DNA of 51,166 nucleotides from contig JAFSIQ010000023.1 of the NCBI GenBank assembly GCA_017439675.1, forward strand, positions 1-51,166. Reading direction: 5' to 3'. Below are positions 25,524 to 35,057 of the stretch, in pieces (the first letter of the stretch is position 1; each line of letters starts with the position of its first letter). The notes below the pieces were generated by a model. It ran no database searches. It was given only the letters and a program-made list of their open reading frames with translations, and was not told where the DNA came from. The DNA comes from Lachnospiraceae bacterium. GTDB lineage: Bacteria > Bacillota > Clostridia > Lachnospirales > Lachnospiraceae. Position numbers and translations under genes: made by a program.

Positions 25524-26906
25524 ATGGCACAGCTTTGGGGTGGTCGTTTTACAAAGGAAACCGACCAGTTAGTATATAATTTTAATGCGTCCATTACCTT
25601 TGACCAAAAATTTTATAAAGAGGATATGGAAGGAAGTATGGCACACGTCAAAATGCTTGCCGCAGTGGGCATTTTGACAGAAGAGGAAAGAGACCAGATT
25701 CTTTCAGGAATCAAGGGGATTTTGGTGGATGTGGAAAGCGGTAAGTTAGAGATTACTTCAGAATACGAAGATATTCATAGCTTTGTAGAGGCGACATTAA
25801 TTGACCGCATTGGTGATGCAGGTAAAAAGCTACATACGGGACGTTCTAGAAATGATCAGGTCGCTTTGGATATGCGTCTCTACACAAGAAAAGAGATAGA
25901 GAACTTGAAGGGCTTGGTGAAGGAATTGCTTCGGGTTTTGCATCGGTTGATGAAGGAGCATGTGGACACTTTTATGCCAGGCTTTACCCATTTGCAAAAA
26001 GCACAGCCAATTACATTGGCTCATCATTTTGGTGCATATATGGAAATGTTCAAAAGAGATTATGGAAGGCTTTGTGATATCTATGAACGTATGAATTATT
26101 GTCCACTTGGTTCGGGTGCTTTGGCAGGAACCACATATCCATTAGATAGAGATATGACAGCGGAGTTGCTTGGGTTTAATGGTCCTACATTGAACAGTAT
26201 GGACTCGGTTTCTGACCGTGATTACGTCATTGAACTGTTAAGTGCAATGTCTACTATTATGATGCATTTGAGCCGTTTTTCGGAGGAGATTATCATTTGG
26301 AATTCCAACGAATATCGTTTTGTAGAATTGGATGATGCTTACAGTACAGGAAGCTCCATTATGCCGCAGAAGAAGAATCCTGATATTGCAGAGTTGGTGC
26401 GCGGTAAAACTGGACGTGTATATGGTGCACTTATGCAGATACTTACAACTATGAAGGGGATTCCATTGGCATATAATAAGGATATGCAGGAGGATAAAGA
26501 GTTTACATTCGATGCTATTGATACTGTAAAGGGATGTCTTGCATTGTTTACTGGAATGATTGATACTATGACTGTGAACAAAGAAGTGATGGAAGATAGT
26601 GCGAAGAATGGATTTACCAATGCTACAGATGCAGCAGATTATCTTGTAAATCACGGAGTACCATTTAGAGATGCCCATGGTATTGTGGGACAGTTGGTAT
26701 TGTACTGTATTGAGAAGAATATTTCATTGGACGATATGTCATTGGAAGAATACAAGGCGATTTCGCCTGTGTTTGAGGAAGACATTTATGATGCAATTAG
26801 TTTAAAGACCTGCGTGGAAAAGCGAGAAACTATAGGTGCGCCAAGTAAAGCTTCCATGGAAAAGGTAATTGCAATCAATGAAGCATATTTGAATGAGATA
26901 GTATAG
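25524..26906 (+). CDS. argH: Argininosuccinate lyase ArgH
   Basis: A 460-residue cytoplasmic enzyme of the fumarase/aspartase superfamily that splits argininosuccinate into arginine and fumarate. The superfamily signature [12 protein letters not shown] is at about residues 275-286, with the catalytic Ser at its start. [13 protein letters not shown] and TPTH-region equivalent [16 protein letters not shown] are also present. The AGGAGG SD is well placed. Its partner argG lies 11 kb downstream on the other strand. Confidence 0.97.
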   Translation: MAQLWGGRFTKETDQLVYNFNASITFDQKFYKEDMEGSMAHVKMLAAVGILTEEERDQILSGIKGILVDVESGKLEITSEYEDIHSFVEATLIDRIGDAGKKLHTGRSRNDQVALDMRLYTRKEIENLKGLVKELLRVLHRLMKEHVDTFMPGFTHLQKAQPITLAHHFGAYMEMFKRDYGRLCDIYERMNYCPLGSGALAGTTYPLDRDMTAELLGFNGPTLNSMDSVSDRDYVIELLSAMSTIMMHLSRFSEEIIIWNSNEYRFVELDDAYSTGSSIMPQKKNPDIAELVRGKTGRVYGALMQILTTMKGIPLAYNKDMQEDKEFTFDAIDTVKGCLALFTGMIDTMTVNKEVMEDSAKNGFTNATDAADYLVNHGVPFRDAHGIVGQLVLYCIEKNISLDDMSLEEYKAISPVFEEDIYDAISLKTCVEKRETIGAPSKASMEKVIAINEAYLNEIV

Positions 26907-26984
26907 AGCGTAATGTTGTGGCGTTGAAAGAAAGTGATTCAAACGAGTCTTGAAAAAATATGAACAGAAAAGAGGCATGTTGTA

Positions 26985-27236
26985 ATGAATAACACAGATA
27001 AGGCAACTATTGAAGCAGCAACAAGAATGTTGCGAGGTAAGATTCCAGTGGAAGAGGTTTCCCAGATGTTTGGGTTGTCGATGGAAGTATTACTGCCGAT
27101 TAAAGAAGAATTGGAAGAAGAGGTTCGCAAGGTGTATGGTAATACAGATGCGTATGATTTTGATATGAATAAGATTTTGTTTGAGGATTTCAATGATACT
27201 GGTTTGAATTTTGATATGCCAGAGGAAGAAGAGTAG
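26985..27236 (+). CDS. Small acidic hypothetical protein upstream of nadA
   Basis: An 83-residue protein beginning MNNTDKATIEAATRMLRGKI. The N-terminal half (PVEEVSQMFGLSMEVLLPIKEEL) resembles a short helix-turn-helix-like segment of the kind found in putative transposase or flagellar-assembly fragments. The C-terminal 25 residues are very acidic and end MPEEEE. AAGAGGC lies upstream of the ATG. It is 67 bp before nadA and probably cotranscribed with the nad genes. The function is unknown. Confidence 0.65.
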   Translation: MNNTDKATIEAATRMLRGKIPVEEVSQMFGLSMEVLLPIKEELEEEVRKVYGNTDAYDFDMNKILFEDFNDTGLNFDMPEEEE

Positions 27237-27303
27237 ATAAGGATTTGTTGCTATGTATGAAAAGATATTTCAGGGAAATATCAATGTACATGAAGGAGAT
27301 TAT

Positions 27304-28209
27304 ATGGATATTAAAGCCAGAATTTTAGAACTAAAGAAAGAGAAAAATGCAGTTATACTAGCACACTATTATGTGCCGGACGAGGTGCAAGAAATTGCAG
27401 ATTATATTGGAGATTCCTTTTATCTCAGCAAAATTGCAACTGGTGTGGAAGCTGATGTTATCGTATTTTGCGGAGTATCTTTTATGGGAGAGAGTGCTAA
27501 GATATTGAATCCCAACAAGCTTGTGATTATGCCAGATGCAACAGCAGACTGTGCCATGGCTCATATGGCTACAGTAGACAGAATTAAAAAGGTGAGAGAG
27601 GAATATGAGGATGTGGCAGTAGTATGTTACATTAATTCGATTGCCGAGCTTAAGGTACATTCTGATGTATGTGTTACCTCTGCTAATGCGGTAAAGATTG
27701 TACAAGCGTTGCCGAACAAAAATATATATTTTATTCCAGATGTGAATTTGGCAAAGCATGTATCAGACAAAGTGCCAGATAAACATTTTATATTTAACGA
27801 AGGCTTTTGTCCGATTCATCATAAGCTGACAAAGGAAGAGGTTCTCCGAGCGAAAGAGTTACATCCAGATGCAGAATTTTTAGTACATCCAGAGTGTCAA
27901 AGTGATGTGTTAGTATATGCAGATTATGTTGGTTCTACCAGTGGAATTATTGATTATGCAACCGCATCGGATTGCAAAGAATTTGTCATTGGAACAGAAG
28001 AAGGTGTTCTCTATGAGCTTCGCAAGAAGAATCCGAATAAAAATTTTTATGTGGTAAGTGACCATATGATATGTCAGGACATGAAGAAGATTACATTGGA
28101 TAAGATACAAAAAAGCTTGGAGAACATGGAGAATCAAGTAGAAGTAAACGAGAAAGTGCGGGAAGGTGCGAATCATTCATTGAATCGCATGTTAGAGCTC
28201 GGAAAATGA
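27304..28209 (+). CDS. nadA: Quinolinate synthase NadA
   Basis: ATG 27304 follows AAGGAGAT with good spacing; the frame extends to an ATG at 27253 with no clear SD. The 301-residue enzyme condenses iminoaspartate with dihydroxyacetone phosphate to quinolinate. The likely [4Fe-4S] cysteines are C83 (DATADCAMAH), C169 (NEGFCPIHHK) and C257 (HMICQDMKK). HYYVPDEVQEIADYIGDS and YVGSTSGIIDYA are also characteristic. The oxygen-sensitive cluster suits an anaerobe. It is the first enzyme gene of a nadA-nadB-nadC operon. Confidence 0.96.
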   Translation: MDIKARILELKKEKNAVILAHYYVPDEVQEIADYIGDSFYLSKIATGVEADVIVFCGVSFMGESAKILNPNKLVIMPDATADCAMAHMATVDRIKKVREEYEDVAVVCYINSIAELKVHSDVCVTSANAVKIVQALPNKNIYFIPDVNLAKHVSDKVPDKHFIFNEGFCPIHHKLTKEEVLRAKELHPDAEFLVHPECQSDVLVYADYVGSTSGIIDYATASDCKEFVIGTEEGVLYELRKKNPNKNFYVVSDHMICQDMKKITLDKIQKSLENMENQVEVNEKVREGANHSLNRMLELGK

Positions 28210-28271
28210 TAAACAAAAGTGTACGAGATGGGATGTAGAAGTTCTTTGTATATCCCGTTGGGAGATAGTGT

Positions 28272-29621
28272 ATGAGACAGGAATATGACGTTATAATTGT
28301 AGGAACCGGTGTTGCAGGTTTGTTTGCAACACTTCACTTACCGCAAGATAAGCAAATATTACTTATAACAAAGTCTGAGGCGGAGGAGAGTGATTCGTTT
28401 CTCGCTCAGGGTGGTATTTGTGTGCTGAAAAATGAAGACGATTATGCAGCGTTTTTTGAGGATACTTTGCGGGCTGGTCATTACCAGAATAATCGAGAGG
28501 CGGTAGATTTGATGATACGCTCCTCTCAGGAAATTATCTGCGACTTGATTGACTGTGATGTGGAGTTCGAACGGGAGTGGGGCGATTTTGTCTACACGAA
28601 GGAAGGAGCTCACACTGCTGCAAGAATTTTGTACCATGAGGATTTGACCGGTAAGGAAATCACATCAAAGCTACTTAGCAAAGTAAGAGAACTTGAAAAT
28701 GTAACGTTGCTAGAGCATACTACGATGCTGGATATTATTGAGAAGAACAATGTGTGTTATGGCATCGTGGCAGAGCTGGAAAATAGTTCCGTTATTCCGA
28801 TATATAGCCATTATACCTTGTGGGCAAGTGGCGGTGTTGGTGGTTTGTATAAGCATTCTACTAATTATCGTCATTTGACGGGAGATGCGTTGGCAATTTC
28901 TATGAAACATAAGATTGAATTAGAAAATGTAGATTATGTCCAGATTCATCCGACGACACTATATTCTGAAGATGCGGGAAGGCGTTTCCTGATTTCGGAA
29001 TCTGTTCGTGGAGAGGGTGCTGTTTTATTAAATCGTCATGGAGAACGATTTGCAGATGAGTTGTTGCCGCGAGATGTGTTGACTGGTGAGATTCGCAAAC
29101 AGATGGAGTTAGATGATTCTAGATATGTATATCTTTCTCTTAGAAAGATTCATCCAGATGATATTGTAAAGCGCTTTCCTAACATATACAAACGTTGTTT
29201 AGAGGAAGGGTATGATATCCGAAGAGAGCCGATTCCGGTAGTTCCAGCACAGCATTATTTTATGGGTGGTGTGAAGGTTGATTTGGATGGTAGAACCTCT
29301 ATGAAGCATTTATATGCGGCAGGAGAGACAGCGTGCAATGGTGTACATGGAGCCAATCGTTTGGCAAGTAATTCTTTACTTGAGAGTTTGGTTTGGGCAA
29401 AGCGCGCAGCCAAGGATATGGAAGCATGCATGCAAAAGGATGAGAAGAAGGATGCTAAGCACACATCGTCTATTGCGGAAATGGTTTCTGTCCGCATGTC
29501 GGATTATCCATCGTCCTATCAAGAATTTAGCGAAAACTATCACGAATTGACAAGACAGCGGATTGAGGCAGACAAGTTGAGAAGACAGATGCAGATGAGC
29601 AAGAATCAAGAAGATTTGTAA
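28272..29621 (+). CDS. nadB: L-aspartate oxidase NadB
   Basis: A 449-residue flavoprotein that oxidises L-aspartate to iminoaspartate for NadA. The N-terminal FAD loop is YDVIIVGTGVAGLFATLH. Further motifs are SEAEESDSFLAQGGICV, QIHPTTLYS, SESVRGEGAVLLN and, near the C-terminus, YAAGETACNGVHGANRLASN. It is shorter than the Escherichia enzyme at the C-terminal helical domain, which I recall as common in Clostridia. In an anaerobe the electron acceptor is probably fumarate rather than oxygen. It starts 62 bp after nadA. Confidence 0.95.
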   Translation: MRQEYDVIIVGTGVAGLFATLHLPQDKQILLITKSEAEESDSFLAQGGICVLKNEDDYAAFFEDTLRAGHYQNNREAVDLMIRSSQEIICDLIDCDVEFEREWGDFVYTKEGAHTAARILYHEDLTGKEITSKLLSKVRELENVTLLEHTTMLDIIEKNNVCYGIVAELENSSVIPIYSHYTLWASGGVGGLYKHSTNYRHLTGDALAISMKHKIELENVDYVQIHPTTLYSEDAGRRFLISESVRGEGAVLLNRHGERFADELLPRDVLTGEIRKQMELDDSRYVYLSLRKIHPDDIVKRFPNIYKRCLEEGYDIRREPIPVVPAQHYFMGGVKVDLDGRTSMKHLYAAGETACNGVHGANRLASNSLLESLVWAKRAAKDMEACMQKDEKKDAKHTSSIAEMVSVRMSDYPSSYQEFSENYHELTRQRIEADKLRRQMQMSKNQEDL

Positions 29622-29665
29622 TTGCTTATGATACATATTAAGTTGTGAAGAATGAGGAGAAGAAC

Positions 29666-30517
29666 ATGAGAGAATTGATGAATTTGAATGTAGACAATTT
29701 GATTTTGCAGGCGTTACGTGAGGATATTACAAGTGAGGATATCACAACTAATTCTGTTATGCCGGAATATGAGCTTGGAGAAGTGGATTTGATTTGTAAG
29801 CAGGATGGTGTCCTTGCGGGGTTGGAAATTTTTAAGCGTGTGTTTGAATTGCTAGATGATGAGACAGAGTTTGAAATGCAGGCAAAGGATGGCGATAAGG
29901 TAGTAAATGGCCAGTTGATTGGTAAGGTTCGTGGAGATATTCGCGTATTGTTAGAGGGTGAGCGTACAGCACTTAATTACCTACAGAGAATGAGCGGAAT
30001 TGCTACCTATACCAATTCCATTGCAGTATTGTTTGAGGGAAGTAAGACGAAGCTTTTGGATACAAGAAAGACAACTCCTAACATGCGTGTATTTGAAAAG
30101 TATGCGGTAAAGGTTGGTGGTGGCTACAATCACCGTTTCAATCTTTCGGATGGTATTCTACTAAAGGATAACCATATTGGTGCTGCCGGTGGTGTGAAGG
30201 AAGCGGTTCGCATGGCACAGGAATATGCACCATTTGTTCGCAAGATTGAGGTGGAATGTGAAACCCTTGACATGGTAAAGGAAGCAGTGGAAGCAGGAGC
30301 AGATATTATTATGTTAGATAATATGGATAAAGAAACCATGAGAGAGGCAATCCGTATCATTGACGGAAGAGCAAAGACAGAGTGCTCTGGTAATGTGACA
30401 AAGGAGAATGTTGCAAACTTAATTGATATTGGTGTGGATTACATTTCCTCTGGTGCATTGACACACTCTGCACCAATTATGGATTTGTCGTTGAAAAATC
30501 TTCATCCAATAAATTAA
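29666..30517 (+). CDS. nadC: Quinolinate phosphoribosyltransferase NadC
   Basis: ATG 29666 follows GAGGAG with 6-nt spacing; GTG 29645 lies before this SD. The 283-residue enzyme converts quinolinate and PRPP to nicotinate mononucleotide, with release of CO2. Conserved are EGERTALNYLQRMSGIAT, LDTRKTTPNMR, GGGYNHRFNLSDGILLKDNH, IEVECETL and IMLDNM. It is the last gene of the nadABC operon and is followed by a strong terminator. Confidence 0.96.
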   Translation: MRELMNLNVDNLILQALREDITSEDITTNSVMPEYELGEVDLICKQDGVLAGLEIFKRVFELLDDETEFEMQAKDGDKVVNGQLIGKVRGDIRVLLEGERTALNYLQRMSGIATYTNSIAVLFEGSKTKLLDTRKTTPNMRVFEKYAVKVGGGYNHRFNLSDGILLKDNHIGAAGGVKEAVRMAQEYAPFVRKIEVECETLDMVKEAVEAGADIIMLDNMDKETMREAIRIIDGRAKTECSGNVTKENVANLIDIGVDYISSGALTHSAPIMDLSLKNLHPIN

Positions 30518-30550
30518 ATTATATAGAAAACTATATAAGTAAATATAAGG

Positions 30551-30596
30551 CGCATTTTAATGTACATATAAATATATACATTAAAATGCGTTTTTT
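30551..30596 (+). terminator. Intrinsic terminator after nadC
   Basis: A perfect 14-bp stem cgcattttaatgta/tacattaaaatgcg (30551-30564 with 30577-30590) is followed by six T's. Confidence 0.92.
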
Positions 30597-30675
30597 CTTT
30601 TTCGATTTTCTGTTTGACACAATTCGACGTTTTCATAAGCTAGATTTAATATTTCTTATTTTTGCAAGAGAATGG

Positions 30676-30730
30676 TTAACTTATTTTTAACAACGCTCTG
30701 CTTTCGCATTTAACAACCATTTTTTATGAT
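30676..30730 (+). promoter_or_regulatory. Pho-box-like repeats and promoter of the pst operon
   Basis: TTAACT (30676) and TTAACA (30687) are 11 bp apart, the PhoP box period of Firmicutes. A third TTAACA is at 30710, 23 bp further on. TATGAT (30725-30730) can be the -10, with no good -35, as expected for a PhoP-activated promoter. Confidence 0.65.
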
Positions 30731-30790
30731 ATACATGTCGACAAAAGAGAGAAGAAAATAATTTCCGAAATTGAGAAAGGAAGAGAGAAA

Positions 30791-31639
30791 ATGAAGAAGA
30801 ATTTAAAAAAGTTGGTGGTAGGAATGCTCAGTGTAGCAGTGTTTGGAAGTGTACTTACAGGATGTGGAGCCACAAATAGTGCAATTACCGTTGTTTCAAG
30901 AGAAGATGGTTCAGGAACAAGAAGCGCTTTCACAGAAATTATAGGAGTTGCTGTGGATGATGAGGATCATACAGTAGCAACAGCAGAGGTTACGAATTCT
31001 ACATCTGTTATGATGACAACGATAGAGGGAAATGAGAATGCCATTGGTTATATTTCGATGGGATCATTAAATGACAGTGTAAAAGCAGTTCAAGTAGATG
31101 GCGTAGAAGCGACACCGGAGAATGTGAAGTCGGGAGATTATAAGGTTTCAAGACCATTTGAAATTTGTATTTCAAAGGATGGTACCACAGAGGTTGCAAA
31201 AGACTTCATCAATTATATTTTGAGTGACGATGGTCAGGCGGTGATTACGGAGGAAGGTTATATTTCTGTAACTTCTGGTCATACATATGAAGCAGCCGGC
31301 ATGGAAGGTAAGATTACCATTGCAGGTTCCACATCGGTAGCACCGGTTATGGAAATATTAGCAGAGGAGTACAAAGAATTAAACCCTAATGTTGTTATTG
31401 AGATTCAACAGACAGGTTCTTCAGCAGGCATTGAATCTGCAACACAGGGTGCATGTGACATTGGAATGTCTTCCCGTTCTTTGAAGGAAGAGGAACTTGC
31501 AAATTTGGAGGCAATTCGCATTGCTATGGACGGTATCTGTGTGATTGTAAATGTGAATGCAACAGTTTCTGATTTGACAGCGCAGCAGATTAAGGATATC
31601 TATGTTGGAACAATTACAGATTGGTCACAAGTAGAGTAA
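30791..31639 (+). CDS. pstS: Phosphate-binding lipoprotein PstS, permuted domain order
   Basis: A 282-residue lipoprotein with signal peptide and lipobox VLTGC. The order of the PBP halves is swapped relative to classical PstS. The part normally at the C-terminal side (TVVSREDGSGTRSAFTEI) comes first. The part normally at the N-terminus (GKITIAGSTSVAPVMEILAE, QQTGSSAGIESATQGACDIG) comes second, ending TDWSQVE. All phosphate-contact motifs (GSTSV, SSAG, GSGTR) are present, so it should bind phosphate. It leads the pst operon; pstC follows after 19 bp. Confidence 0.92.
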   Translation: MKKNLKKLVVGMLSVAVFGSVLTGCGATNSAITVVSREDGSGTRSAFTEIIGVAVDDEDHTVATAEVTNSTSVMMTTIEGNENAIGYISMGSLNDSVKAVQVDGVEATPENVKSGDYKVSRPFEICISKDGTTEVAKDFINYILSDDGQAVITEEGYISVTSGHTYEAAGMEGKITIAGSTSVAPVMEILAEEYKELNPNVVIEIQQTGSSAGIESATQGACDIGMSSRSLKEEELANLEAIRIAMDGICVIVNVNATVSDLTAQQIKDIYVGTITDWSQVE

Positions 31640-31658
31640 ACTAAAAAAGGAGTAAGGA

Positions 31659-32513
31659 ATGAAAGCAAAACAATCGGAAAGAATCATGCATGCGATATTT
31701 TTTATTAGTGCTTGTGTTTCGGTTTTGGCAGTGGCACTCATCTGCTTTTTCATATTTGTAAATGGTGTACCGGCGATTTTCGAGATTACTCTGAGTGATT
31801 TCTTGGGTGGTACTCTTTGGAAACCACTAGAGGGGTTGTTCGGCATTTTGCCCATGGTTGTGGGAAGTGTTTATGTGACCGCAGGTGGTATTTTCTTTGG
31901 TGTGCCTATTGGTATTTTATGTGCCATTTTTATGGCAAGATTTTGTCCTGTCAAATTATATAAGATATTAAAGCCGGCGATAGAACTGTTGGCTGGTGTT
32001 CCATCTATTGTATATGGTTTCTTTGGGTTGGTGGTGTTAGTACCAATGATGAGAACTCTGTTTGGGGGAAGCGGAAAAGGGATATTAACCGCTTCTGTTA
32101 TGCTTGGAATTATGATACTGCCAACAATTATCGGCGTGGCAGAGTCTGCAATCCGCGCAGTGCCAGAGAGCTATTATGAAGGTGCCTTAGGACTTGGTGC
32201 AACCCATGAAAGAGCAGTGTTTTTTGCATTGTTGCCGGCTGCAAAGTCTGGTATTTTAGCAGGCGTGATTTTAGGGATTGGACGTGTGATTGGAGAGACT
32301 ATGGCAGTGGTTATGGTGGCTGGTAACCAGCCAATTTTGCCGAATTCCATCTTTAGCGGAGTGCGGACCCTTACCTCTAATATTGTGTTGGAAATGGGTT
32401 ATGCATCTGGTTTGCACAAAGACGCTTTGATTGCCACAGCCGTGGTGTTATTCGTCTTTATTTTAATTATCAATTTGAGTTTTTCGGCAATTAAGAACAA
32501 GGAAAGGAATTAA
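31659..32513 (+). CDS. pstC: Phosphate ABC transporter permease PstC
   Basis: A 284-residue membrane protein with six hydrophobic segments. The binding-protein-dependent transport signature is EGALGLGATHERAVFFALLP. GIPIGILCAIF-like and ELLAGVPSIVYGFFGL stretches match PstC. It forms the channel with PstA, energised by PstB. AAAGGAG lies upstream of the ATG, and pstA starts 2 nt after its stop. Confidence 0.96.
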   Translation: MKAKQSERIMHAIFFISACVSVLAVALICFFIFVNGVPAIFEITLSDFLGGTLWKPLEGLFGILPMVVGSVYVTAGGIFFGVPIGILCAIFMARFCPVKLYKILKPAIELLAGVPSIVYGFFGLVVLVPMMRTLFGGSGKGILTASVMLGIMILPTIIGVAESAIRAVPESYYEGALGLGATHERAVFFALLPAAKSGILAGVILGIGRVIGETMAVVMVAGNQPILPNSIFSGVRTLTSNIVLEMGYASGLHKDALIATAVVLFVFILIINLSFSAIKNKERN

Positions 32514-32515
32514 CG

Positions 32516-33427
32516 ATGGAAATGGTACAAAGTCTGAATGGAATAAATGCAAATATAAAGGAAGAACAAGGGATTAATAAGCAGACATGGAGGCAGAAAA
32601 TGAAAGCCTATAAGAAACAACCCTTGTCCTTGTTTTTGTTGACTTTAGTCACCACATCAGCGATAGCTACTATTGGTATTTTACTTTTTTTGATTGGTTA
32701 CATCCTATTAAATGGTGTGAGAAACCTGTCTTTTGATTTGTTTGCCTGGGAATATACTACAGAAAATGTTTCTATGCTACCAGCACTGTTGAATACTCTT
32801 TATATGACGGGATTAACGCTATTACTTGCAGTTCCTGTTGGTGTGTTTTCCGCTATCTATCTGGTGGAATATGCAAAGCGAGGAAATAAACTTGTAAATA
32901 TTGTGAGAATTACAACAGAAACATTACAGGGAATACCGTCAATTGTGTATGGCCTTTTTGGGTATCTCATGTTTTGTATCGGTTTGAACTGGGGATACAC
33001 CCTTTTGGCAGGAGCCATTACATTGGCGATTATGGTGCTGCCTGTTATTATGCGTACTACGGAAGAAGCACTTTTGGCGGTGCCAGATTCTTATCGTGAG
33101 GGTAGCTTTGGTCTTGGAGCAGGAAGACTCCGAACGGTATTCCGAATCGTGTTACCATCTGCTATGCCGGGTATTATTGCAGGTGTTATTTTAGCGATTG
33201 GGCGCATTGTGGGAGAGACGGCAGCACTTATCTTTACAGCAGGAACGGTAGCCACTGCGGCAACAGGTTTGTTTGACTCCACAAGAACATTGGCAGTGCA
33301 TATGTATTGTTTGTTAAATGAAGGTCTTTATATGGAACAGGCATATGCCACAGCCGTGGTATTGCTATTTATGGTGCTGGGAATCAATGCATTGTCGAGT
33401 TATGTAGCAAAGAGGTTTATAAAGTGA
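32516..33427 (+). CDS. pstA: Phosphate ABC transporter permease PstA
   Basis: A 303-residue permease with a hydrophilic N-terminus of about 35 residues and six membrane segments. Conserved are [31 protein letters not shown] and the ATPase-contact loop [30 protein letters not shown] precedes the ATG. It is cotranscribed with pstC and pstB. Confidence 0.96.
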   Translation: MEMVQSLNGINANIKEEQGINKQTWRQKMKAYKKQPLSLFLLTLVTTSAIATIGILLFLIGYILLNGVRNLSFDLFAWEYTTENVSMLPALLNTLYMTGLTLLLAVPVGVFSAIYLVEYAKRGNKLVNIVRITTETLQGIPSIVYGLFGYLMFCIGLNWGYTLLAGAITLAIMVLPVIMRTTEEALLAVPDSYREGSFGLGAGRLRTVFRIVLPSAMPGIIAGVILAIGRIVGETAALIFTAGTVATAATGLFDSTRTLAVHMYCLLNEGLYMEQAYATAVVLLFMVLGINALSSYVAKRFIK

Positions 33428-33492
33428 CGTGTTGGTACTGGGATGAGATTTTAATGAAGTACAAGAAAAAGGTGTTAGAGGAGAAAAAGCAC

Positions 33493-34243
33493 ATGAACAA
33501 ATTTGAGATAGAAAATTTGGAATTATATTACGGAGATTTTCATGCATTAAAAGGGATTCATATGAATATTCCGCAAAATGAAATCTCAGCATTTATTGGT
33601 CCATCTGGATGTGGAAAATCTACATTTTTGAAATCATTAAACCGTATGAATGATTTGGTGGAGGGATGTAAGATTACAGGAAAAGCGTTGCTAGATGGAG
33701 AGGATATTTATGGAGATATGGATGTTAATTTTCTCCGAAAAAAAGGTGGGCATGGTATTCCAGAAGCCCAATCCATTTCCCATGAGTGTGTACGATAACA
33801 TTGCATTCGGTCCGAGAACCCATGGGATTCGCTCTAAAGTAAAGTTGGATGAGATTGTGGAAAAATCCTTGAGGGATGCAGCAATTTGGGATGAGTTGAA
33901 GGATCGGTTAAAGAAAAGTGCATTAGGACTTTCAGGGGGACAGCAACAGCGTCTTTGTATTGCCAGAGCATTGGCGGTACAGCCGGAGGTACTTTTGATG
34001 GATGAGCCAACCTCTGCCTTAGACCCCATTTCTACATCCAAGATTGAAGATTTGGCAATGGAGCTAAAAAAAGAGTACACCATTATTATGGTTACCCATA
34101 ATATGCAGCAAGCGGCTAGAATATCAGATAAGACTGCTTTCTTTTTATTGGGAGAAGTAATTGAGTTTGATAATACGGAGAAGCTGTTTTCCACTCCGAA
34201 GGACAAGAGAACAGAGGATTATATTACAGGAAGGTTTGGTTGA
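33493..34243 (+). pseudogene. pstB: Phosphate ABC transporter ATPase PstB, frameshifted
   Basis: The start at ATG 33493 follows GAGGAG. Walker A (GPSGCGKST), the signature [15 protein letters not shown], Walker B ([13 protein letters not shown]) and the switch His (MVTHN) are all present, but in two frames. The first frame runs to a stop at 33798 after reading [14 protein letters not shown]. The second carries [20 protein letters not shown] onward. Removing one A from the A7 run at 33738-33744 restores an ordinary 249-residue PstB. This is therefore a one-base insertion, a sequencing error, or a site of slippage. Neighbouring pst genes are intact. Confidence 0.93.
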
Positions 34244-34244
34244 T

Positions 34245-34898
34245 ATGAGAAATCGTTTTGATACGCAGTTGGAATTGCTGAATAAGGAATTGATTGAAAT
34301 GGGTGCACTTTGCGAGGAGTTAATCGCACTTTCCAAGAGAGCATTGGATGAGGATGATGAGTTTTTGGAGCAAGCCAGAGCGAAGGAAATAGAGGTTGAC
34401 CGTATGGAAAGTGACATTGAAAATCTGTGTATGAAGTTATTGCTAAAGCAACAACCAGTGGCGAGAGATTTGCGTGTCATTTCTTCGGCATTAAAAATGA
34501 TATCGGATATGGAGCGGATTGGAGATCAGTCTTTGGATATTATTGAGATTGTGGAATATGTAAAGTATTGTGATGAGGAAAGTAGAGAACGTATTGAAAT
34601 TATGGCAAACGCAGCGGGCAAAATGGTGTCAAACAGTGTAGATGCGTTTGTGAGAAGAGATAAGGTATTAGCACAGGCGGTGATTGCTGCAGATGATCGC
34701 GTGGATGAGTTGTTTGACGAGATGAAGAAACGGTTAATACATATTGTTTCCACTGGTCAGGCGGATGGGGAAATGTATATTGATTTGCTGATGATTGCTA
34801 AGTATTATGAGCGAATTGGGGACCATGCTACCAACATTGCAGAATGGGTACTTTATTCTATTACTGGCGCAAAGGTGTCGAACGGTAAGGATTCCTGA
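34245..34898 (+). CDS. phoU: Phosphate signalling protein PhoU
   Basis: ATG 34245 follows the pstB stop by 1 nt and has AGGAAGG 10 nt upstream, giving 217 residues, the usual length. It is all-helical with the two PhoU repeats; conserved stretches are QQPVARDLRVISSALKMISD, MERIGDQ and YERIGDHATNIAEWV. Metal-binding E/D motifs (ERIGD) occur in both halves. Family knowledge: PhoU links the Pst transporter to the PhoR kinase and represses the regulon in phosphate excess. Confidence 0.95.
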   Translation: MRNRFDTQLELLNKELIEMGALCEELIALSKRALDEDDEFLEQARAKEIEVDRMESDIENLCMKLLLKQQPVARDLRVISSALKMISDMERIGDQSLDIIEIVEYVKYCDEESRERIEIMANAAGKMVSNSVDAFVRRDKVLAQAVIAADDRVDELFDEMKKRLIHIVSTGQADGEMYIDLLMIAKYYERIGDHATNIAEWVLYSITGAKVSNGKDS

Positions 34899-34904
34899 TG
34901 GATT

Positions 34905-34959
34905 TTAACGCACATTTAACAATGCAATGTTTGTAAAATAAAATTCAATATTGTACAAT
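34905..34959 (+). promoter_or_regulatory. Pho-box-like repeats and promoter of phoPR
   Basis: TTAACG (34905) and TTAACA (34916) are 11 bp apart. TTGTAA (34931-34936) and TACAAT (34954-34959) follow with a 17-nt spacer. The arrangement suggests autoregulated phoPR transcription separate from pst. Confidence 0.65.
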
Positions 34960-35057
34960 ATTTGTAGTGCAATCAAAGTATAGATGAAATGCTTGTGGCA
35001 AAGGACTTAAGATACAAATTATAAATAGGAAAATATATAATAGGATGGAGGCTACTA

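Noticed and set aside
33738-33744. Programmed -1 ribosomal frameshift at A-AAA-AAG in pstB
   Set aside because: The word looks like a slippery heptamer, but a -1 shift would enter the wrong frame; the C-terminal half needs +1 (or -2), so an indel or slippage of transcription is more likely.
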